From Acanthamoeba sp. SK_2022b (taxonomy: Eukaryota > Discosea > Longamoebia > Acanthamoebidae), in NCBI GenBank assembly GCA_027943245.1, contig JANDJZ010000755.1, positions 1 to 16,203 of the forward strand: DNA of 16,203 bases, given 5' to 3'. Both the position numbers and the translations under genes were made by a program. Shown piece by piece: positions 8,527-16,203 of this stretch. The notes beneath the pieces are model-generated. The model was not told the DNA's origin and ran no database searches. It saw only the letters and a program-made list of their open reading frames with translations. Position 1 is the stretch's first letter. Each line of letters begins with the position of its first letter.

Positions 8527-8642
8527 TTGTCGACGCAACCCCAAGGGTGTGCGGGCGTGTAGTGAGTGAGTGTGGCCACGAGGGCTGTGCCTCGGGGCGG
8601 GCGGGGCGAAGATGAGGTTGGGGAGCCCGGCGTGCTGGCCTA

Positions 8643-8648
8643 TTTATT
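8643..8648 (-). terminator. Possible poly(A) signal AATAAA of the RCC1-like gene
   Basis: AATAAA on the minus strand (CCCAATAAATAGG), about 350 bases past the TAG at 8998-8996. It is the first canonical hexamer I see downstream of that gene; the distance makes the assignment tentative. Confidence 0.35.
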
Positions 8649-8995
8649 GGGGGATTCGGACTTTGAGCCCATGGTGGCCACATGATGGGGGGTCGGGTTT
8701 CGGGCTCGCGTGCGCGTCACGCCTCTCAAATGACCCCCCTTGAGTGCATTCAATCCAACAAGACGCGGCATTTGCTCCTTTGAGTATGCCGCCGGTGTGC
8801 ATCTCTGGTGCAGCCAGGACACAAGCAACCACCCGGAGTTGTGCTCCAGGTAGACTACACCCAGCCCCTTCCACAGGCTGTGTTGTTTCCGGGATACGCG
8901 GTGGCTTGGTAACGTTTCTTAAAAAAGGCAAAAGGCCCGAGTGCTAAGTGTGATCTGCGGAATGCAGTCGCCCAGCGCAGCAGACCGCGCATTTG

Positions 8996-9478
8996 CTAGT
9001 GTTGCACTATTGCGAGGGTGAAGTCGTATCCGCACTCGACCTTGGACACCCGCCCCATCTCCGCCAACGATTCAACAAGCGTGGGCAGCACCTGATCCTC
9101 CTTGTCGCCGTGTCCTGTGCGCACTGTCAGCTCCCCCAATCCAATCCAATCCAAAACACCAACCAATCGCGCGCCACCAACATCCACGCCAATCGGGAGG
9201 GGGAGGAGGACGCGCACCCAGTCGGCCGTAGACCCCGCTCCCACACGTCCACAGGCTCCCGTCGTCGGTGAGGAACACCGTGTGCACGCGCCCACAGCTA
9301 ACGTGCACCACCTTGAGGTTCTCCTTTCGGAAGAAGGCCACCGGCCGAGGCTGCTGGTGCTCCTCCTTGTCGCCTAAGCCCAGCTGTCCGTTCTTGTTGA
9401 GCCCCCAGGCCCACGCCTGCCCGTCCTCGTCCACCGCCACCAGATGGCCGTAGCCGCACCGCACCTACTTGTACGCGT

Positions 9479-9532
<54 letters not shown>

Positions 9533-10282
9533 GCTTAGCCGTTCTTTGTTGTGTGGCAGAACCCCTATGCGCAGCATCAGTAGGAGGAGGAGGAGATAGG
9601 GCAGGTTATGCACCTGCTTCATCCTGGGCGCGCCCTCTTTGAAGGGGAAGGCGACGGGGATGGGCGTGTTCTCGCCCATGGTCTCGCCGCCCTTGGCCCA
9701 CGCCACCTTGATCTGCATCCAATACTCGTTCCTCCCCCAAAAGTAGACCTCACCCTCCTCTGCCCACCCACCCACCCACCCACCCACCACCACAGAGGAG
9801 GAGCACGATCAGAATGCGCGAAAGCGCTCACGATCCAAAGCAGCGGGAGAGAGCGCGCTACCGGAGACCACGGCGCTGCAGTCGGGCCCCACGGCGATGG
9901 CGCGGATGGGCGCGTCCGAAGGCATCGGCACCCGGGTGGGCAGAGGCCTGTTGCAGTAGTCGCCCAACCCCTGCCGGCCCCCCGGGGAAACCGAACCGGA
10001 AAGGCGCGTCAGCGGCGAGCATCGCCGATGCATGCGGGAAAGGAGAGGGGGGGGGCGCACGAGCTGGCCGTTCTTGCCCCAGCCCCAGGCAAAGAGCCTC
10101 TTGCCGGCGGTGAGCGCGAGGCCGTGGCCCCAGCCCAGCGCGAAGTCGGTGATCTCCTCCCCCTCGAGACCCACCACCTTGCCCGGCGCAAACGCCGCCT
10201 TGGTCTGCACCCCCCCCCCCCAATCCCGCGCCCAGAGCGATCAGACGTCTCGATCTAGAGTTACAATGGAATGGCCCACCTT

Positions 10283-10313
<31 letters not shown>

Positions 10314-11122
10314 GAGCATCCACGGGCGGCACACAGGCGGATACCTTGGGGAACTGGGGAGTGTGCCCGAGGGCGTACATGCTGCTGCCCCACGTCCACA
10401 GCTCCGTCCGGTCGTGGTGGGCGACGAGCAGCGCGGACGTGACGCCGCTGCCCGCCATCTTCTTAATCTGGTCTCGCACTCGTAAGTGGTGGGCGGTGGG
10501 CGGTGGGCTGCGATGGAAGCCACGTATGGGGCAAAGAGCACCTTGGGCGTAGGCTGCTCCTCGGCGAGGAAGGGCAACATGGGGTTGAGAAGCCGCGGGG
10601 TGTCCACGTTGTCGATGTGCGCTCCGAACAGTTGGTGGTGTTCGTTCATGCCCCACCCATACACGTTGCCCTTGGCTGCAGTCAGCCAGCCAGCCAGTCA
10701 GTCCGCCTGTCATACCAATCACGCGCCCTCGCTCCAATCCAGCGCAAGAGGGGAAAGGACCTGTGAGCGCCAAGGCGTGGAAATGGCCGCAGCCGATGTC
10801 CGCCACCTCCTCCTCCTCCTCGGCGCTACCATCGGTTATGTGCACTGTGGCCGGAAAGTAGCCGCTCTTCGTGTGGGACAAGGGCACGCCGGGCAGACCC
10901 AGCTGGCCGTGGTGGCCCCACCCCCTTTGCATCGAGTACGACACAAAGTAAGGTCAAGGCCTGCGCCGATATGTGAGAGGGGGGGGGGGGGAGATACCAC
11001 GCCACCAGTTTGCTGGAGTGCTGCGCCGCAGATGCGGCTCGGCGAGTGTGGCAGCCTGTGGCGGGAGAGGCTCGGCTTGGCGCCAGCAGGCGGGACGCCA
11101 CTGCGCAGCGAGCACGCCGCAT
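8996..11122 (-). CDS. RCC1-repeat protein, probably mitochondrial (nine exons)
   Basis: Minus-strand exons: 11122-10998, 10924-10761, 10675-10524, 10467-10345, 10204-10061, 9970-9862, 9759-9614, 9464-9218, 9114-8996. All phases agree, giving 442 residues. Seven RCC1-type blade signatures are visible: AWGWGHHGQLG (about 41), NVYGWGMNEHHQ, ELWTWGSSMYALG (about 170), LFAWGWGKNGQL (about 226), EVYFWGRNEYW, AWAWGLNKNGQLGLG and LWTCGSGVYGRLG; CGFHALALT-like turns lie between them. Seven repeats make one propeller. The N-terminus (MRRARCAVASRLLAPSR, then many Ala/Ser/Arg and no acidic residues over about 35 positions) is a typical mitochondrial presequence. That suggests kinship with mitochondrial RCC1-like proteins that work with mitoribosomes, rather than nuclear RCC1, the Ran exchange factor. 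The mitochondrial role is inference. The start is the first ATG of the presequence. Confidence 0.88.
9482..9532. repeat. (GT)n(GA)n compound microsatellite in RCC1-like intron 7
   Basis: GT repeats at 9482-9512 pass directly into GA repeats to 9532. On the sense (minus) strand this is a CT then CA tract, upstream of the acceptor at 9465-9467, and may serve as part of the polypyrimidine region. Confidence 0.9.
9763..9786 (-). repeat. (TGGG)6 tract next to the 3' splice site of RCC1-like intron 6
   Basis: Six tandem CCCA units on the plus strand read TGGG on the sense strand and end directly at the CAG acceptor (9762-9760). The position normally held by a pyrimidine tract is therefore G-rich, and the repeat could form a four-tetrad-capable G-quadruplex in the pre-mRNA. 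Confidence 0.75.
10283..10313. repeat. (CA)n(GA)n compound microsatellite in RCC1-like intron 4
   Basis: CA repeats at 10283-10298 followed by GA repeats to about 10313. The arrangement resembles the GT/GA tract in intron 7 of the same gene. Confidence 0.85.
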
Positions 11123-11716
11123 AGCCACCAACGGGGCCGTTTGCTTTTGTTGTGGGTGACGTAACTGTCAATTTACTGCGCCACTCTTTGGCCAAAAGAA
11201 GAGCAGGAACAAGGAGGGCTGTGGAACACGGTAACCTACAGAGCGACCGTTTCTGGCCAGGTGGTATGAGGAATGCGCAACGGACCACTCAACCACCACC
11301 TAAGTCCGTCCCCCCACGTCCCCGGCACTCCGCGACACACGCCCATTCCTCTTTTCTCCCCGAACCGCTGAACCCGATCGCCACCGCGCTATAGTGTCAC
11401 TTGTCAACCACTCACCACGCTGAACACACAAGTTCCCGCTGTGAGCAAGCAGCCGCGGACAAATGGATGGATCCGCACGGTGCAAGGGCCATGCTTTGTG
11501 TCGCGAGAGCGCGTACTCCCCCTCTTCGTTACATCTTGCGCAAGCCCTTCTTTGTTACTGCTTCCTCATTTATTCGGTTGCCGGTGGATTTACCTCCTGT
11601 CGCCGGCGGCCAGGAGAGCGCGGCTGGGATCGGGGGCGGTTGGAGTGCCCCGGAAGACGCCAGAGGAGAAGTACACAACAACAACAACACGCCCATAACG
11701 TGGTGGACATTATGAA

Positions 11717-11814
11717 GTGGACAGCACTGGTGGTCGCAGAAAGCAACGGCGGCACGGCGAGAGACCTCCCATCTTCGCCACGCGTTGCTTTCTGCAATCA
11801 TCAGTGCTGTCCAC
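11717..11814 (+). repeat. Hairpin element, copy 2 (98 bp, terminal inverted repeats)
   Basis: The ends are GTGGACAGC and GCTGTCCAC. The 32-base arms form 29 Watson-Crick pairs, two G-U pairs (arm positions 14 and 17) and a single C-A mismatch (position 19). Inside, GGCGA pairs with TCGCC to form an apical stem. The size and pairing resemble a microRNA precursor, but a miniature inverted-repeat element is equally possible. It sits 69 bases upstream of the oxidase TATA box. Confidence 0.75.
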
Positions 11815-11882
11815 CCCAGCCAAAACACCCACACACAACAATCTATTAACAAGTGGATGTGGGATTGCTATTTCCGGCCACA

Positions 11883-11889
11883 TATAAGG
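11883..11889 (+). promoter_or_regulatory. TATA box of the amine oxidase gene
   Basis: CACATATAAGGTATGCC. A start about 28 bases on would leave a 5' leader of about 165 bases, in which the ATG at 12077 is the first. This argues against the in-frame ATG at 11891. An E2F-like TTTCGCGCC follows at 11969-11977. Confidence 0.5.
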
Positions 11890-12076
11890 TATGCCGTATC
11901 TCTGTTTGATGTTAACTTACGCCGTGTTTTCCACCAACTTGTCTTGTCCTTCCTTCGCTCTTGCTAAATTTCGCGCCGAAGCGAGCAACAAACTGAGCGA
12001 AAGTTCAATAGAGAGGAATTTGGCGGCGACATACCGGCGGTGGAATTCTTGCCAAAAGTATCGCGACAACTTTCAG

Positions 12077-14073
12077 ATGGAAGTGCCCCGCCCTGCCTAC
12101 GGCTTCGAGTTCGGCGACCCGCCAAAGGACATACGTTCCTCGTACGACGTCATAGTCGTTGGCCTTGGCGGTACCGGACGCCTTTCCCTCCATGTTTTTG
12201 GAATTATTTGTCAAAAAATAATATGTTTTTTTCTTCGTTCTTTTTTTGTTTTTTTTTGTGGCAAAAGGGCTCGGGGCGGCCGCCTTGTATTGGGTGGCGC
12301 GCAAGCAGGCAGCCGGAGAGGTGTCCGTGCTCGGTCTCGAGCAGTTTGAGCTGTTTCATCACCGCGGCGGCTCGCAGGACCACTCGCGCATCATTCGTCT
12401 CGCCCAGAGCGCGCCCTGGTACACCAAGATCGCGCCGCACATGTACGCCTCGCCTTCCTCTCGGTGGGCCCTCCGTCTGTGCTGATGATGGATCATGACC
12501 GGATGACGCCTAACGCAGTACCATGCCCTCCAGGTACATGGTTGGTTCTCCTGCCTGATGTTCCTCAGGCCGAGCATGGCCGCTGTAGTAGCCCTTCCTC
12601 AGACACGTCGTTCCCCTCCCTGTTTTGGCCTTGGCTCCTGTGCAGGCTTGGAAGACGGTAGAAGATGAAGCCGGGATTGAACTGGTCCACCGTACAGGTG
12701 GCCTTGTGTTTGGCCCCAAGGACAACAAGGTTCGATGAGGTCAGTCGCAACGCAGGTGTGGGCTCTCTCTCTCTCTCTCTAACTGTGCGGGTCCCTATGG
12801 TGATATTATGTCGACAGGACCTGGACGACTACGCCCGTGCGATGGCAGTGAATGAGGTTCCCTACGATGACATGACCGCGGAAGAGGCCATGAAGAGGTG
12901 GCCGCAGCTTACCCTCACGCCCAACTACCGGGTTCTCTACCAGGCCGACGCAGGCATCGTCAATCCTCGACTGGTATGCGGCGCCTCGATGACCCGACAC
13001 ATGTGCTGCGCTGTGCTCACTGGGGAATCCCGGGCAGGCCAATTCTACCCACGTGACGCTGGCTCGCAAGAGAGGCGCACACGTGCTTGACCAGACCAGG
13101 GTGACGGAGATCGTTCCGATAGGAAAGGAGGGCGCCAGGGTGGTGACCAGCAGGGGCGAATTCACGTGCAACCGCCTCATCATCTGTGCCGGGCCTTGGA
13201 CCAACCACTGCCTCAAAAACTTTGGTAATAATCCATTCTTTTCTTTTTCTTTTCTTTTCTTTGCCGCGAGCAACGCATCAGCATCTTGATGGGAGGCCTT
13301 CGTGTGCACAGGACTGGAGGTGCCCATCAAGACCACCAAGGAGCAGATCACCTATTGGGCGACGCCGAACCTGCGCGAATTCTCGCCTTCTCGATTCCCC
13401 GTGTGGATCAGCGTCGAAGAGAAGGACTGCTACTACGGGTTCCCCGTCTATGGAGAGGTACCTCAGTACTGGCTACACTGGCGTCCAGCGGTCTGACAGA
13501 TCGACCACACGAATGGCAGGTGGGCACAAAAGCTGGAGTCCACATTGGCGGCAAGGAAGTGGATCCCGACACCCGCGGCTTTGAAACGGACGTGGCCCTG
13601 CTGGACAACCTCGAGGCCTACATGGCCAAGACGATGCCTGGCGCTCGTGCGTAGTTGTTTTTATTTATTTATTTATTTTATTTATTTATTTATTTATTTG
13701 ACAAACCAAAAATCGTGATCACTTATCTCGAACTGCGCAGTTGGGCCGAGGCTGTACACCAAGACTTGCCTTTACGCCAACACGTTGGATGATGACCTCA
13801 TCCTGGATACTCTCCCCAACTTCCCGCAAGTCTCCCTCACCGTTGGCTGTGCGTTTGCGCTCGCTCCTCGTCTTCAAATATCAGCAGCCCCGTAGCTCAC
13901 CTGAAAACAAACGCAACCTGGACACAGGTGGCCACGGGTACAAGTGGGCGTCGTTTATTGGGCTGGTGCTGAGTCAGTATGCTCTCCACGGAAGGGCATC
14001 TTTCCCCGTGGAGGCGCTTGCCGTCACCCGCCCCGCTGCTGGCCTCCGCCACACGCCCAAAGCTGCGCTGTGA
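12077..14073 (+). CDS. FAD-dependent sarcosine/pipecolate oxidase-type enzyme (ten exons)
   Basis: Exons: 12077-12170, 12268-12442, 12534-12540 (7 bases, inferred), 12646-12729, 12818-12973, 13038-13224, 13312-13457, 13520-13646, 13741-13848, 13928-14073. They give 409 residues, near the family's usual 390. The enzyme class oxidises secondary amino acids such as sarcosine or pipecolate, giving an imine and H2O2. Visible motifs are the FAD dinucleotide fold YDVIVVGLGGLGAAA (G29-G34, split by intron 1), GGSQDHSRIIR, TGGLVFGP, the LIICAGPW second nucleotide motif, TCLYANTLDDD with Cys335 at the position of the covalent flavin cysteine, and CGHGYKWASFIG near the C-terminus. It ends in AAL, a weak match to the peroxisomal SKL-type signal. 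The join from exon 2 to exon 4 is the only unclear one: 12442 is phase 2 and 12646 is phase 0. Confidence 0.88.
12763..12780. repeat. (CT)9 tract in an oxidase intron
   Basis: Nine CT units lie 33 bases after the donor at 12730. The tract may contribute to a pyrimidine-rich region for splicing. Confidence 0.85.
13658..13699. repeat. (TTTA)n repeat in an oxidase intron
   Basis: About ten TTTA units with one irregular unit fill most of the intron at 13647-13740. The composition contrasts strongly with the GC-rich flanking exons. Confidence 0.9.
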
Positions 14074-14169
14074 GCGTGGCCGTGAATTACTTCCTGGAAA
14101 TCAAGAAAAATACAAACGTCACGCACGAAAAAAAGATTTTCTGTTTTGTGTGCCCTATCATCCAGAGAG

Positions 14170-16203
14170 ATGACGACCATCGACAAGCTTCTCATTCAGG
14201 GCATTCGCAGCTTCAGTCCGCAAAACAGAAACATCATCGAATTTTACAAACCTCTCACCTTGATTGTAGGGCACAATGGCGCCGGCAAAACGGTGCGCCC
14301 CAATTTCACGATCTCTCTTCGTTCAATCTGTAATAATTATTGTAAATCACCTGTTGCAGACGGTAATCGAATGCTTGAAGTACGCCACCACCGGCAATAT
14401 GCCACCAGGTGCCAAGAACGGCCAAGCCTTCATTCACGACCCCAAGGTACACCTCGCCACTTGAGCCTGCTCCAGCTGCTTGCGCTAATAAAGCTTTTGT
14501 GGTCAGGTGGCGGGTGAGCGCGAGGTGAAAGCGCAAATCAAACTGCGTTTCAGGAACGTGAACGGAAAGCCCATCGTCTGCACGCGATCGCTGCAACTCA
14601 CCCAGCAAGCAAACGACAAGAAGGTGTGCAAGACACTCGAAAGCGCACTGCAAACCTACAATGCGGCGGGAGAGGCACGATGATTACAACCACTACTTTG
14701 ATGCTACAACGCTTCTGGCGTTTCGGTGGAATCAGGAGCTAACGCTCATTGTTTTGTGTGCTGGGTGGCCATGCAGAAAGTGAGCCAGAGCTTTCGCTGT
14801 GCGGACCTGGACCGCGAGATCCCCGAGCTGGTGGGCGTGTCCCGCCCCATCCTGGAAAATGTGATCTTCTGCCACCAGGAGGAGTCCAACTGGCCGCTGT
14901 CCGAGACCGCAGTCCTGAAGAAGAAGTTTGACGAGATCTTCGCCGCCACGAGGTAGGGCGACCCCTCCTCCAACGCGTGAACAACAGCCTATGCCAAGGA
15001 GCCAGCCAGGAGGTCGTTTGATTTGACCGCGTTGTTTGTTGGGGTGGCCAATCGCGTGCTTTGCAGGTACACCAAAGCCTTGGAGGCCATCAAAAAGCAT
15101 CGCAAGGAGCAAGCGCTGCAGATCAAGGAGTGCAAGCTTCGACTCGAGAACCTGCAAAACCAAAAGGACCACGCCCATCAGGTAACGTTGTCCTGCCAAC
15201 GCCTGTGATGAACTATGGAGTCGTCTCTCACTTTGGCATGGGCCCTCTGCTGTGGTGGCGTTTCATATGGACTTGGCCTTAAAGATCCAACGGGAGTTGA
15301 AGAGCAAGGTGGAGTTTCAAGCCAAGGCCAACGAAGAAGTGGCGTCGCTGCAGAAGGAGATCGACGAGCAGGAGAAGCTGCTGGCCGACCTTAAGCGCAA
15401 GTTCAACTCGATCAACGCGCTCATCACCGAAATCAAGCAGCTCAAAGCTGTGCGCCAACAAATGACACACGAGAATCAGAAGACATACGCCGAGCTCAAG
15501 CAGGAGTTTGAAGGTGAGACCCCTTCTCCTGGAAATGTTCTGGCGATGCTTCTCTCTCTCTCCCTCTCTCTCATACGGAGACTCGCCATATCTCGATCTC
15601 CTCTTCATCAGAGTCGGACGAGGAGCTGCTCTCCCTGGCCGCCTCCTTCAACGAGGAGATGGAGGCCCGGCGCCAGGCCGAAACTGCGCTCGAAGGCAAG
15701 TTGGCCAAGCTGCACAGGAGCAAGGAGCAGCACGACGCCGCCCTCTTCAGCATCAACGAGCAGATGAGCTCCCTCAAGTCTTCGTTGGAGGTGCGCTTCT
15801 GTCGAGTGTGCGTGAGCCACGCGCCGCCGCCGCTGCTAACGGGGGGGGGGGCTTCTCGCTCTGTGCGTGCAGAGGCGCAAGACGATCCTCGCGGAGAGGG
15901 ACGGCCTCATCCTCGAGTTCATCGAGTACTACGGCCTCCAGGAGTTTGACAAACCGCCCTATTCGGAGGCCAAGATGACCGCTTTCCTCGACACGACAAA
16001 GAAGCTGCTCGGCGCCATCATGCAGAAGACCGCCAGGCTCAAGGTGCCCCCCCCCCAATCCTCGACGCTGTCGCGCGCTGCGGTGAGCCACGTGCTCGTT
16101 TGGTTTCATATAACCGATGGCTCATCGTCGGCGAACACGCCAGGAGGAGAACGCGGCCTGCGCTCACAAGTTCTCGGCTATGCTGAGCAAGCTCCAGACG
16201 GAG
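14170..16203 (+). CDS. RAD50: DNA repair ATPase RAD50, N-terminal part (nine exons, cut by window end)
   Basis: RAD50 is the SMC-like ATPase of the MRE11-RAD50 complex, which binds and tethers double-strand breaks in the nucleus. Exons 14170-14292, 14360-14446, 14507-14674, 14777-14952, 15067-15181, 15285-15513, 15612-15790, 15873-16043 and 16144-16203 give the first 436 residues, about a third of the usual 1,300. Walker A is GHNGAGKT (34-41). [19 protein letters not shown] and FIHDPKV follow as in the family. The Q-loop block [16 protein letters not shown] has Gln160, and [17 protein letters not shown] leads into the first coiled coil, with heptad-like E/K/L-rich sequence to the window end. 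The Zn-hook, Walker B and signature motifs lie beyond 16203. Intron 3 starts with GC, not GT. The start ATG at 14170 is 96 bases after the oxidase stop. Confidence 0.95.

Larger units (their letters stand above)
8398..8995. other. Convergent gap between phosphoesterase and RCC1-like gene
   Basis: It contains hairpin element copy 1 (8452-8526) and an AATAAA on the minus strand at 8643-8648 that could end the RCC1-like transcript. The remainder shows no gene; minus-strand open frames at 8640-8931 lack motifs. A short stem (GCGGCAT...ATGCCGC) lies at about 8765-8793. Confidence 0.45.
11123..12076. other. Divergent promoter region, RCC1-like gene / amine oxidase
   Basis: It holds hairpin element copy 2 (11717-11814) and a TATA box for the oxidase (11883-11889). 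Near the RCC1-like start, TGACGTAA (11157-11164) is one base off a CRE. Open frames of 60-130 codons in 11280-11850 carry no motifs and are rejected as genes. Confidence 0.45.

Noticed and set aside
11700..11850. Repeated peptide WTALVVAESN / WAALMIAGS in frames on both strands at two sites
   Set aside because: It arises from the arms of the hairpin element read in several frames; there is no start, splice or length consistent with a protein.
11891..12076. Upstream in-frame ATG of the oxidase, adding 62 residues
   Set aside because: It lies about two bases after the TATA box, so upstream of any likely transcription start. The added residues have no family match.
14040..14073. Peroxisomal targeting signal at the oxidase C-terminus (AAL)
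   Set aside because: It departs from the S/A/C-K/R/H-L/M pattern at the middle position, so location cannot be claimed from it, although peroxisomal oxidases of this family are known.
1..16203. CRISPR arrays, insertion sequences, phage or bacterial operon features
   Set aside because: No spaced direct repeats, transposase motifs or ribosome binding sites are present; genes are spliced and single-transcript, as in a eukaryotic nucleus.

Overview
This is a protist nuclear genome segment. It is GC-rich, dense with short GT-AG introns, and full of homopolymer-C/G and dinucleotide microsatellites, with small intergenic gaps. The style and the gene set (RAD50, an N-methyl amino acid oxidase, an RCC1-like protein, a GATA factor with a plant-type finger) point to an amoebozoan, most likely Acanthamoeba or a close relative. 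That assignment is an inference; there is no rRNA or marker alignment behind it. All exon structures were built by hand, requiring splice-site dinucleotides, reading-phase agreement and family motifs across each junction.

Layout. 1-813 (+): the 3' end of an unrecognised gene with an acidic C-terminus. 1114-2115 (-): a single-exon gene for a 333-residue low-complexity, probably nuclear protein, with a TATA box at 2451-2458. 3170-3552 (-): a three-exon metallothionein of 69 residues with 14 cysteines. 3703-4426 (+): a four-exon GtrA-like small membrane protein, only 150 bp from the metallothionein start and divergent from it. 4603-6168 (-): a five-exon GATA zinc-finger factor, convergent with the GtrA-like gene. 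6908-8397 (+): a four-exon calcineurin-type phosphoesterase. 8996-11122 (-): a nine-exon RCC1-repeat protein with a mitochondrial-type presequence. 12077-14073 (+): a sarcosine/pipecolate oxidase-type flavoenzyme. 14170-16203 (+): the first nine exons of RAD50, cut by the window edge.

The genes look like an ordinary eukaryotic mix (DNA repair, amine oxidation, metal binding, transcription, organelle function) rather than one pathway. No operon-like logic is seen beyond two close divergent or tandem pairs: metallothionein/GtrA-like, and oxidase/RAD50 with 96 bp between stop and start.

The least expected signal is a repeated hairpin element, at 8452-8526 and 11717-11814. The two copies lie in opposite orientation on either side of the RCC1-like gene. 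They share exact ends, arm-specific differences that become G-U wobbles in RNA, a shared mismatch position and a compensated base pair. Other points worth a check are a possible 7-nt micro-exon in the oxidase gene, a GC-AG intron in RAD50, and poly-C tracts placed just after several 5' splice sites.
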